A stretch of 20,390 nt of DNA from the NCBI GenBank assembly GCA_024364805.1, contig CM044511.1, positions 42,883,941-42,904,330 of the forward strand. Reading direction: 5' to 3'. Below are positions 9,917-18,969 of the stretch, piece by piece (position 1 is the first letter of the stretch; each line of letters starts with the position of its first letter). Both the position numbers and the translations under genes were made by a program. The notes beneath the pieces were generated by a model. That model did not search any database. It saw nothing but the letters and a program-made list of their open reading frames with translations, and was not told the DNA's origin. The DNA comes from Euprymna scolopes. Taxonomy: Eukaryota; Mollusca; Cephalopoda; Sepiida; Sepiolidae.

Positions 9917-10201
9917 TTACAGGTCGAATCTAGTTTCCAAATCTAATTTCACGGTTCGGAAAATATATTGACAATTATGAATTACATTTTGATATATTCT
10001 GTTTGACAATATTTTAAAATAATTTCTATTTCGGGAATGCGACATTTTTTTACCAAGTTTGCCATAAATTGTATACTTAATTTCGAAATGGGCACAATTT
10101 TTCACAATAAAGTTCACCACATCGGTAACATAGCTAAGAGAGTTATTTTCTTGTTTTTTAGAAATTCCGTTAATTTTTAACCTGTGTGTAACTATATTCA
10201 T
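9917..10201 (-). pseudogene. Ty3/gypsy fossil: probable protease region
   Basis: A 94-codon minus-strand frame lies between the gag and RT traces, where an aspartic protease belongs. It opens with THRLKINGISKKQ, which resembles the VxINGxxxxxxLDTASD entry of gypsy proteases. It closes with VKLDLETRFDL, which resembles the LDLLGLDW exit. The middle is not clearly conserved, so the call leans on position. It could be an unrelated AT-rich frame. Confidence 0.42.
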
Positions 10202-10249
10202 TTTTTACACCTTTTTGATGAAATAACTACTTGTTTATCCTTAGAGTAG

Positions 10250-11085
10250 ACATACAATTTTATTTTTCTTTTTAAAGACATTATTTTTAGAAGTGTACTT
10301 ATGTTTCTTTACGTAAGCTTCGCCGGACTCCTCAATGTTTTTGGAGTCAGTTTTTATGCTTAAAACACTTGGGCAATTTTTGCTAGTGGGTGTAAAGTGA
10401 AATTAGGTTCGTTTTCGAGTTTGACAATACATTTGTGATTGCAGAACCTATTGAATCCATTATACGTTAGGGGAAAATGTGAAATTTTTAATCTGGCGAT
10501 AATTCTGCAGGCTTGTAATCACCACAGTACTTATTACGATTGACATGAAGATTAAATATCTTCGTTGTCTCGCCTAACCAAGTTGAAACAACGACATCAC
10601 TTATGAATAAGGGATGTAATTAGACTGAGAATTTCTGAAAGTAACTCTTTCCTCGAACTGCAGATCCGTAGTTATTTTAGGCGAAATATAGTCTACAAAT
10701 ATGCTATGTTCCGTAATCCCAAGCTTTCGTAAAACAGGAGGACCCTATTCGCATTTGACCAATTTACGCAATCGATATTGAAAGCAACTTCCTATCGTCT
10801 TTACAATGCTTCTTATCCCTGCTCTTTGCCAGGGACAGAGTTTAATGTCAATTATTTTGAAAATATTTATGTGCAAAAATATTGTACTGCACTCAGATCC
10901 CTGTGAGTTTAAGTAGTAAATTCATGATTCTCTTGTAAGGATTCTTCACATTTATAAGTGTTGCTGTTATTGCTTCATTTACTTGTCTTTTGATTTCTCT
11001 TCTTTTTCTTAAGTTTTTTGTAAGTGTAGTAGTTGTTGATTTTTGAATTATAGTGGCTAATAGAAAATCTTGTTTTCCATTTCTG
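10250..11085 (-). pseudogene. Ty3/gypsy fossil: gag region
   Basis: The minus-strand block RKLGITEHSIFVDYISPK (about 10675-10735) matches the LRKLGTxEHxxFxNYILPKxP signature in gag of K02A2.6-like gypsy elements, which I recall as diagnostic of the lineage. An ATG lies 16 bases past the primer-binding-like motif, near 11080, and suits a gag start. A zinc-knuckle region was not recognised. Broken, old. Confidence 0.6.
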
Positions 11086-11100
11086 TTAGTTGTCGCCAAG

Positions 11101-11330
11101 TTTTCGTGACACTGAAGTGGTCACAGAGAAACACAGGGACTGGAAAATTAGCTAGATAATGTGAAATATACTAAAACATATAACAGCATATATGAGAGTC
11201 ACCGCCGTAGTTACTACAACCACGATGGCGAACTATGAAAGTACAATTTAAGGGTGGGAACACGAATGAAAACAAAGAAACACGTCAGATGCAAAAACTA
11301 CCTTTGTGCACTCGTCGTTTTTGGAAACCC
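11101..11330 (-). mobile_element. Putative 5' LTR region of the Ty3/gypsy fossil
   Basis: On the minus strand, the sequence before the primer-binding-like TTGGCGAC at 11092-11099 should be the 5' LTR. It contains GGTGACTCTCATATATG and CCCTGTGTTTCTCTGTGACC, which would suit a promoter-to-U5 region. The outer edge is uncertain, because the next recognisable element, a LINE, ends near 11400. No clear match to the sequence below 7099 could be shown. Confidence 0.35.
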
Positions 11331-11399
11331 TTGCGATTTAATATTTTCCAATCGGATCAGCTTTTAACTTTAAGAATCAGTCTAATGTAAGCAATTAGA

Positions 11400-13030
11400 T
11401 CTTACCCCAGGAAGCTCGTCCAGGCGCGTAAAGCACGTCATTAATCTCTCAACAGCTACAACAGCGAGATAAAAAACACAATATTTTACTCCCAAGTAAA
11501 CGGTGAGTCCATATTGTTTACAATATATGCCAAATCAAAAGCCATAGTGTCTTCGGGATCGATAAGAACCGCCACCTTCCAGCATGCTCATTGAGACGCC
11601 GAAGTCGACTGCAGAAAATTAATGGATGATCCGTCATTTTATCTTGATTTTCATCGCCGCGTTGGCAAACGTTATGTTCTTTCCACGTGCCATCATTGCT
11701 GAGTCTATCCTAGAAGGGCAATGCACCCAGAACTATCGCTAGATCAGTTAAAATTCGGAATTTTTTCACTAGCTCCAAAGCGACACACAACTCTCAACTC
11801 CGAGCGGATCACTTCTGCGCTCATGTATAATCGCTTCACCAGCAGATTCTTAACGATTCCTTGCAAATAAGTCCCGATATAGGGTCTTCTTATACCAAGC
11901 AATGTCGCCGGCCCCCGGTAATCTTTTAAGCGCGGCCCGGCATTCAGCGAATAAGAGCGTATTTCTACTCAGTCTACATTGAGCTTCAACCTAGTGGTTG
12001 GGCATACGGTTGAGAAAGAAGTTCTACATAACAGAGGGCCATGGAGGATCGTCTAGTAAAATTACGATTTTGAAAAGCCGACCTTTCAGCGTGCCTATGA
12101 CTCGCCAGGTCGGGCATCTCCAAGTTACTCTCGCTAAGAAGTTGTGTACAGACCTGCTTACAAACATAGACTTTCCTTTCCACAATAAAGGCAAAAAGAG
12201 TAAGCGTAGCAAAGCCCGAAGGTGTTACTCGATCAGTGGAAGTACAGACATCTGGTAACGGGTTAGTGGGAAGACGTTAGTAGCCCACGCTCCAGCACGA
12301 ACTTTTTAGGAAAGTTCCCTTCGATTCCCATTCCCTAGAGACGATTCGACCCTTGCATCTACTTCCGGCCAATTCTTTTCCGAATCAAATACCCAGGATA
12401 CAAACAGAGACCACTGACCAGTTGAAGTAATCCAGAAGGAACAAACAATGGCTCCTGTTACATTATTATACTCAGCAAACGCCGGTGCCACCGATTCAAT
12501 GTCATTATGTAACACCCGGTAATATCATCGGCGTACGCGGACACCATGACACCCGGCCTGTCCGGAAGATTAATGCTGCGCCGAACTGGTTTTGCCACGT
12601 CGCCTGTTAATTTGATATGGAAGGGCTCTAATGTCAGTACATAAAGCTAAGGAAACAGAGGAGAACCCTGCCACACTTACCGAAAAACGTCGAATGCCTT
12701 CGAAAGCCTCGCATTTACTTGCACCGCTATCGACGGCAGGCGATATAGAAGAGAAACTCACTTCAACCAGGCCTTCAACGTCCAATGGAAATGTTTTTCA
12801 AACCCCAACCCACGATGAGTTGACATGAATTTAGACAATCTCTTTACATTTCAATCTAAAGTAGGGACGCGTGCTCCTCTTCCATACTTTTAAGGCCCTT
12901 AATATATTTCTTTACTTCGTCTACCATACGCTAGACAGCCTTCTCTTGTGACCACGTCTCCTTTCTTACAAAGGTAAATAGCAGTGGGGCGTCGTGAAAA
13001 TTCCTTGAACCGTGAACCCATTTTCCTCAT
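11400..13030 (-). pseudogene. Tx1/L1-clade LINE ORF2 relic (reverse transcriptase and C-terminal region)
   Basis: Minus-strand motifs follow the order of Tx1-like LINE ORF2. VWQGSPLFPLALCTDI (about 12640-12690) corresponds to VRQGCPLSPLLY. RPGVMVSAYADDI (about 12520-12560) contains the catalytic YADD. DIESVAPAFAEYNNVTGA (about 12445-12500) and KNWPEVDARVES (about 12345-12385) follow. Next come LLWKGKSMFVSRSV (about 12150-12195), NLEMPDLASHRHAER (about 12085-12135) and ECRAALKRLPGAGDI (about 11905-11950). The last is IDPEDTMAFDLAYIVNN (about 11515-11560). Frame changes and stops separate most blocks, so it is a pseudogene. The portion above 12830 is weaker (a basic SRFKEFSRRPTAIYLCKKGD block). 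The N-terminal endonuclease is not seen, as in a 5'-truncated copy. No poly(A) or simple tail is obvious at the 11400 end. Confidence 0.8.
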
Positions 13031-13625
13031 ACGTAGGTTAATTTTAGTAATTGCTTCAGGTATTAATGTTGCCTACCAAAACGATATGTTGGTATATCTG
13101 TTACCACACAGATTACACGTGGTAGAAAAATAAGAAAAATTCTCGTTCGGGTATTTTGCTTCCTGATTGGTTGAGGAGAAAGTACATCTTCTTGCATTTC
13201 TTCTTGCTGCATTTTATCTGTCACTTTAGTTCGTCTCGCCTCAACTAACATTCTCCTTCTCTTGAACTTCTATTTGGGGTAGATGAAAAGGGTATATGCA
13301 AGTCACTTGATCATGGGGTTTATAATTAAGTTTTTAATGATTGAGCAATGTTATCTTCGTCATTATAGTGTTGTTTAACTGGGGACTATTTGGATTTTTA
13401 GATCATTGTACTCTAGTTCTCCGGAGCCGCTGCTGGTTTTGCTGCTGTTGTTTTGGCCTCCTGTGTTTTGGACAAACTGATTTTCGTGGAATTACTGGAG
13501 GCTTCACGGGAAAAGTTTTTCCTTGTGCTTCGGGGTCTGACAATGCTAACAAACCGTTGGCCTCCTTGTCCAAATTTCGCATCTCAATTGTGCCGGAATT
13601 ACATTGAACCTAGTTCGGCCACAAT
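13031..13625 (-). other. Unassigned stretch, possibly more of the same LINE
   Basis: This stretch lies just upstream of the Tx1-like relic on its coding strand. Composition is less AT-rich than the flanks, and the minus strand reads as hydrophilic pieces such as KQQQQNQQRLRRTRVQ (about 13405-13460). This might be LINE ORF1 or the start of ORF2, but I recognise no endonuclease, coiled coil or zinc-knuckle motif. The 88-codon plus-strand frame over the same bases (13341-13607) is cysteine-rich only because it is opposite CAG/CAA repeats. Confidence 0.25.
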
Positions 13626-14892
13626 TATTTTAGGTTGTAGTCTCCTGTGATATTTTTCATAGACCACATACATTGGTCACGGCCTCGATGTAACCATATT
13701 ACAATATTATTGCACCTCTATGCTCTGTACTAATACAAAAGTGGGCGACAAGGAGTGACACAATGTCACGCTATCTCGTCATGTACAAAATACTGTCTAA
13801 GTAAATTCTGTTAATGCTATTACCACAATTGTAATTGTGTTTGTTGTATACACTCAGAAATAATTACAACCCTTTTTATCACGGCCAGAATTAACAAAAT
13901 AAGATCACTTCAATGAGCAAATATAAAAGAATAAGCAAATATAGAATAATCTTTAAATTACTTTCCCTTGTTTTACTGTTTTCCTAAGTTCAATGACATA
14001 TGTTGATGTGTTCGTTTACAATGTTTAATATTAGCAATATTTGTGTTACACTAACTAAATTTTTAAATGCAAGAAATGTATATTCTCATATGATTACATG
14101 AAATAGACTAATTCTGGCTTACGCGATCATCATAAAACGTTGTAATAAACGGTTGCATTTTTATAAGATATTGTCATCCACGTAATAATGGTTCGCCGCA
14201 GAACAATTTAAAAAACAAATAGTTATATAGTAGCTGTACTATAGTCTACACACAAAATTGCATTTGCTTATTGTCATGATCATGTTATTTTTTTTAATTC
14301 GCAGTATTGAATAAGCAGTGATTAATTTAGTGCAAATGAAGAGAAGAATATACAAGAGATATACACAACTGAACTTTAATAGACACATATATTATGTAAA
14401 AAATGCCTATGGCGTCTGAGTTGGCTGACCAATATCGATTCCCAGCTTACACTATATGAGAAAACAAGAAAAAGGGCATGTAACATATATGTAATTTCAT
14501 AGATCCTTGTAGTTATGATAACTTTTTGAAGCTTTCCAATTTGTGACTTTCAAAATCTTATTAATTTACAACATATTGGTATTTACAATGTATATCAAAC
14601 GTACTGCTACAGCGTGGTATATGTAAATTAATTCATTCTCCATAATGAATAATTTGATTTTCAAATACGCTCCTCATTTGTAGATTTACTTCATTTAATC
14701 TAATTTATAAAAAAGGTATATGTCTGTCTATGTCTTTCCATATTTGGAAACTCTATCCCCCCGATACTAAAAGTCGCAAAGCTACGCGAGGGGACCTCAA
14801 TTGATTGGATTTTCTAGACCGCTATTTTAGAGGTATTTAACCGATGTAAATAGTGTTAATGAGTAAACAATGAGTTCATATTGAATCAATTG
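13626..14892. other. AT-rich stretch without recognised genes
   Basis: No coding motif is recognised. Small features include GTGACA-CAA-TGTCAC (13755-13769), an AATTGTG inverted repeat near 13824-13840, and a near-tandem AGCAAATATA pair (13916-13945). About 14720-14930 is a GC-richer island that looks like an old dispersed repeat, but there is no second copy in the window. Confidence 0.4.
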
Positions 14893-14911
14893 TTATATAC
14901 TTAGTATATAA
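14893..14911. repeat. Perfect 19-bp palindrome
   Basis: TTATATACT, one central T, then AGTATATAA. It lies about 120 bp left of the LTR element that starts at 15032. It is AT-rich, so it could be chance or an old element end. Confidence 0.65.
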
Positions 14912-15031
14912 ATCTTAGTTTATTTTTATTTTTAATTTTCAGTGTCACATGAGTACAATGGTAGCAGCACCAGCTTTTCAATACTACATTTTTGCTTTCG
15001 GTTTCAATTCTTTTTGATGTAACTGTAGAGC

Positions 15032-15374
15032 TGAATATAATAATCAAAGAAGAAATCGCCGGCGTGCCTGTGTAGTGTGCGGTTATACAACTTACCTTCG
15101 GATGGGGTCTGAGATAAAGAGAAATTAAAGTGAGCAACCATGGATTTATAAGGTGTAGTCTCGGGGAATCTCGCGAGATCTAATCTTTCACTGCACACGT
15201 ATGAAAATAGAATGGCGTCAGTTTTCTAATAAAATGCATGGTGTTACAGGTAGTAGGGAGAGAACACATGCTGGAAGTTGAGAGGGAAAGTTGACAGGGA
15301 CGAATTCTGGCTGAATGTTGGCTTATTGTATTTATTTTATTTTGTTTTGCTGTTTACCAACCCATATAACTGCA
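15032..15374 (+). repeat. 5' LTR of short LTR element
   Basis: 343 bp beginning TGAATATAATAATC and ending AACTGCA. It aligns along its full length with 16255-16644, giving TG...CA ends. Inside are a TATA-like TTATAAG (15146-15152) and a polyadenylation signal AATAAA (15228-15233). By eye the two LTRs agree at roughly four positions in five outside the microsatellite, so the insertion is old. The base after the LTR starts a primer-binding-like GGCATAATGGGGAC region. Confidence 0.85.
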
Positions 15375-16254
15375 AGCTATTTCGGCATAATGGGGACAAG
15401 TTCGACATTAAATTAATACCAGAAGTCAACGGCTCGACTCCGATACTTGACTGGGTGCGGAAGGTGGATCTGCATTGCCTGTTGTCTTTTGTGAACCGCA
15501 TTGAACACGTGATTCCTCTACGTCCGTCCGTGTAGCTTTCGCAGTATATCAACAGCTTAGTTACGAAGAAAAACAGGATTATGAAAAGAACACGGTAGCA
15601 TTATACAAAGCGTTCGCTATCGACCTGACACTGCTTGGCAGCAATTTGAAGCAAGAACCTGACATCACAGAGGAGGACACTATATATAATGCAATACTCA
15701 AGGGTGGCATGACTGCTGCAAGCGCACCCACCAATGCGATCCATTGTTATCGAGTGTGCATCAAGGACATTGACGTCCGTCTGTCTGTGCTACAGGAAAC
15801 CCGAGGGCCGTATGAGTTAGGGGACACTGTCTAGGTGAAGCCTCCTAATAATCGATGCACCAACAGTTTTCAAAGAGGGCGAATCACTGGCATCATCAGT
15901 GAGCAAGTCGTGCTAGTCGATGGTACCCCACGCCATGTGAAGGATATCCGGCCTTCTCTAAATACGAACCAGTTAGCGAGTAGCAGTAATGAATGACATC
16001 CAACTATGATCTGTGGATCCGATGTATTCCCCGTGACGGGACAACTGCGAACCCCAACGCTGACGCCGATAGTTCCAGCTTAATGGTATGACTGTACGCC
16101 CTAACGCTGATTCCAGTGGTCCCGATGCCTCTTCTAAGAGTTCCAATGAAGGTGATGTAGTCCAGCCAATCAAGCGTCGTAGGAGTGCCTGCATCAAACG
16201 AGTACGTCCACCATGCCACATGGGTGGTCTGGAGACCAGGGGTTTATGGAGAGT
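15375..16254 (+). pseudogene. Internal region: gag-like and pol-end sequence (Ty3/gypsy fossil)
   Basis: Near the left end, LDWVRKVDLHCLLSF (about 15450-15490) and YEEKQDYEKNTVALYKAF (about 15560-15615) resemble the gag core of Ty3 elements (a WVxKxxLxC-type helix, then QLxxxxKxDxxxxKxALxxAF). Further right, GPYELGDTV (about 15807-15833), VKPPNNRCT (about 15837-15863) and VLVDGTPRHVKDIRP (about 15911-15955) are the GDxVWVKPPNxRCTT...VLVDGxPRHVxDxRP signature of the GPY/F module ending many gypsy integrases. Protease, RT and RNase H were not seen. Fossil; broken. Confidence 0.78.
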
Positions 16255-16336
16255 TGAAGGTAATAACTAAAGAATGAAGCGCTCCCGTGTGTGCGTGTAT
16301 TGTGTGATCATACAACTTAATCTTCGGGGAGGATCT

Positions 16337-16397
<61 letters not shown>

Positions 16398-16644
16398 TAA
16401 AAATGGCAGCCATGGATTTATAAGGTATAGTCTCGGGGAACATCACAAGATCTCATCTTCCACTGCACACGTGTGCGAATAGAATGGCGTCAATTTTCTA
16501 ATAAAATGCCTGTTCGCAGAGATGGTGGGGTGAACACGTGCTGGAATTCGAGAGAGAAGGTTTACAATGACAAATTCTAGCTGAAATTTAGCTTATCGTA
16601 TGTATTTTAGTTTGTTTTACTGTTTACCAGCCTATTTAACTGCA
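16255..16644 (+). repeat. 3' LTR of short LTR element
   Basis: 390 bp beginning TGAAGGTAATAACTAAAG and ending AACTGCA, collinear with 15032-15374. The extra length is almost entirely the (GA)n tract at 16339-16394. It has the same TATA-like TTATAAG and the same AATAAA signal as the other LTR. Confidence 0.85.
16339..16394. repeat. (GA)n microsatellite inside the 3' LTR
   Basis: About 56 bp of uninterrupted GA. The matching site in the 5' LTR (about 15110-15122) holds only GAGATAAAGAGAAA, so the tract expanded in this copy after insertion. Confidence 0.95.
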
Positions 16645-17128
16645 ATAGCTCGAATTTTTTTTTTTTACTTTGGAAATCAGGATGCTATAAAAATTGATAT
16701 GAAATCTGAACAAATTAAAATATCATATTAAAGCGAATTTACGACTGAGCAAAGACGGGTTCTCATCCCCAGGTTTTGGTTTCAAATCACGTATTCTCAC
16801 ATACATTTTTTAGTCTTTTTTTAATATAGTGTATACACATTGAGCAAATTTTATAAATCGTTATTGAATTGCTTAAACGACTATGCCAATTTACTGCATC
16901 ATGAAAATCTATCTTAAAATGTGATACCTGTTCCGGTTGAACAATTTGCATTCATATCATAGTTGCATTTCCAGCATGTATATTGTCCTGCGTGATGATG
17001 CTAATATCCAACTCCCATATGTCTGCCAGAGTTGAATATTAATATTTCTATAGCTGTCACCTTCTATTCTCCTCTGGGAGTCATTGTCCGATGCAGGTCT
17101 CTTTTCCTATGCTTGTCTCTCTTTCTCG

Positions 17129-17197
<69 letters not shown>

Positions 17198-17389
17198 GGG
17201 GGGGTGTATAATGTGTCAATAGCTTATCATTATTTCACTAAATATATGTCACAAAAATGAGAATTGTATCATTAAATGACTGTTTAATGTTAGCTATTTC
17301 CGATTATGTTAATAAAATCTATGCGATATTCACGACGTTGTGGCATTTTATTTATTATCAAGAAATTTATAATGACCATCGCTTTATTG
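16645..17389. other. Unassigned spacer with compound microsatellite
   Basis: AT-rich, no coding motif recognised. It contains the compound repeat at 17130-17204. The sequence between 17205 and 17389 leads into the transposase relic. I looked for terminal inverted repeats of that transposon here and did not find a convincing pair with the sequence after 18345. Confidence 0.45.
17130..17204. repeat. Compound microsatellite (AT)n-(GT)n-(G)n
   Basis: An (AT)n run (17130-17182) passes into (GT)n (17183-17196) and then a run of eight G. It is preceded by a pyrimidine-rich TCTCTCTTTCTC stretch. The form is a typical slippage product. Confidence 0.95.
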
Positions 17390-18345
17390 CAGGTTTTTAA
17401 AAAAGGGCAAACAGGGGAGACTTACGGTTATCGAAAAGGAAAGGGTTATTCTTAGACTCACAGATAGATTACCCATCAAAGATTTAGCTATGGAGCTGGA
17501 AAGGGATTCAAAAACTTTGGTTTCATTCGTGAACAACCCTAACACCAAATCCGGAAAGGATAATGGCACCGGGAGAAAAATTTCCCACCGTGATACTCGG
17601 AAAATTTGTAGGCAAATCAACCGAAACCCAAACAGCATCATTCACCCATTCTTGCAAGAGTTGCAATCGCTCCTAGATCAAGGCAGGCAAAGGTAATGTA
17701 TTGAATGAGATGGCAAGGAACATAAATCTATTCCAAGGTATCAATTGAGAAAACAACATAGGGAAATACGAATGTCTTGGACACAGACTTACTTGTAAAT
17801 CGATTTCCAACGTTCTCTATTTACAGATGGAACCTGTGCTATAACTTGACGGTTCGGATGGATGGATCAAAGGTTGGAACTCGAACGGAAATCCAATCCC
17901 AATAAGGAGGTGAAGGCATCATTTTTTGGGCGAGAATAATTGGTAATAAGTTGGTAGGGCCATTCCGAAGTCCAGAACGTGTAAAACTAACCAGCAATGC
18001 GTACACGGCCTTTTTGGATGAACATCTGCCACCATGGCTATATGATCTGCCATTGTCACGACACTTTCAGATGAGATGTATGCATGATAATGCACTATAC
18101 GATTCTGCTCGGGCAATGCCAGCATTCGTTGTATCTAGAGGCTTCTTTGGAGCTAATCCCATGAGATATGACCACCGTGTACTCCGGATCTTAACATCAC
18201 TAGTCAGTATTGAAAAGAGGTGTTTCGGAATTAGGTGTAAAATGTAATTCAAAGGGATGCTCTGTGGAGGAAAGGAGTTTATGTCGTCAGAAGCATAAGT
18301 CCTGTCAGATCAAACAATTGCCTTTTTTCATTGGGCAAAATGTTG
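17390..18345 (+). pseudogene. Tc1/mariner-superfamily transposase pseudogene
   Basis: The N-terminal part (17390-17693, one frame, stop TAA at 17697) reads KKGKQGRLTVIEKERVIL, KDLAMELERDSKTLVSFVNN, then GTGRKISHRDTRKICRQI. This is the paired helix-turn-helix, with a GRKLSxRDxR-type hook, that binds terminal inverted repeats. The catalytic part follows in other frames. LFTDGT (first aspartate, codon 17826) comes first, then GEGIIFWARIIGNKLVGPFR (about 17912-17971) and YTAFLDEHLPPWL (about 18001-18039). MHDNALYDSARA (second aspartate, codon 18086) and CTPDLN (18180-18197) come next. The family has QDNAPxHxA and CSPDLNPIE here, so NAP has become NAL and the final glutamate is not preserved. The distance from the second aspartate to PDLN is about 33-34 codons, longer than in classic Tc1 and closer to DD37E-type groups. 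Several frameshifts and stops make it dead. The first in-frame ATG (17490) lies inside the DNA-binding domain, so the true start is lost. Confidence 0.85.
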
Positions 18346-18969
18346 TCTCTTGTTATATAAAAACTAGTGGATATGGCGATAAATAATTTAGACTTAGCTC
18401 TTTGGATATGCGTTTGCTTATGTTTCATTAAAAGAATAATATAATAATCTACTGTTTATTGTATAAAAGTACTTGTAAATAGTCGTTTCACTTAAAGTTT
18501 TATACGGAAAAGTGTTAAACCATTGTTTAATTGCGATCCAAACAGAAAGATCAATTTAAAATTCACTCATGCCTTATCAACCTTGACTTGGTTTTATTAA
18601 ATTATTTTACATAACTACTGTCATTAAAGTTAAAAGTACAAAAGTCAAGTATCATGGTTCAATTGTGCTCTTTAAAGAAACATTAATTTTGATCAAGGAT
18701 CTTTCATGTAAAAATAACCTTCAGTAATGTTAAAAGGCTGAGTGTGTCTGCTTATCTAATGCACTTGTGATGCTAGTTTGTATGATGTTTTTTACTATTG
18801 TCCTAATCAGATATCATTTCTGTAATCAGATATTTGCAATAATCGGCTTACGATCACGGTCAGACGCATTTCGATAGATAATCCGAAGTGTTCCTGGTTT
18901 AGGTCAACAAAATAAAAAATAAGAATTCGTCTTTGCAAGCTAACAACCGCCGAGTTTGAGATCACCACT
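18346..18969. other. Unassigned AT-rich spacer
   Basis: No motif is recognised. On the minus strand this is where the 3' LTR of the gypsy fragment at 18970-19520 would be expected. A 131-codon frame that begins with that fragment's pol end runs down to 18807, but beyond about 18970 it shows no known domain. The transposon 3' end should also lie near the left part; no inverted repeat was identified. Confidence 0.4.

Larger units (their letters stand above)
7099..11100 (-). mobile_element. Ty3/gypsy LTR-retrotransposon fossil, internal region
   Basis: Reading the minus strand from 11100 down to 7100, traces of a Ty3/gypsy retroelement appear in canonical order. A primer-binding-like TTGGCGAC lies at 11092-11099. 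It is followed by gag, aspartic protease, reverse transcriptase, RNase H, and finally the end of integrase. Each is recognised from short conserved blocks given in the entries for the parts. The internal span of about 4 kb is slightly below what is usual for the family. The element is heavily broken, with many interruptions spread through it, and is clearly very old. It resembles the K02A2.6-like gypsy lineage common in invertebrates. Together with its presumed LTRs it accounts for most of an otherwise featureless 4-kb stretch. Confidence 0.78.
15032..16644 (+). mobile_element. Short Ty3/gypsy LTR element with paired LTRs, fossil
   Basis: Two diverged LTRs flank an internal region of only about 880 bp, far shorter than the several kilobases of a whole Ty3 element. 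The internal part carries gag-like sequence and then the GPY/F-type end of integrase. Flanking bases AGAGC (15027-15031) and ATAGC (16645-16649) may be an imperfect 5-bp target duplication, one base apart. A purine-rich GGTTTATGGAGAGT sits just before the second LTR, as a polypurine tract should. The element is broken and lacks most enzyme domains, so it could have moved only with help from a relative. Confidence 0.85.

Noticed and set aside
13341-13607. Cysteine-rich secreted-looking 88-codon peptide on the plus strand
   Set aside because: The hydrophobic start and CCCC stretch are the reverse of CAG/CAA-rich minus-strand sequence, and its ATG has no supporting context; it is more likely a shadow frame.
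15973-16270. Overlapping frames on both strands at the end of the LTR element as separate genes
   Set aside because: They lie within the internal region and start of the 3' LTR of the retroelement and show no independent domain.
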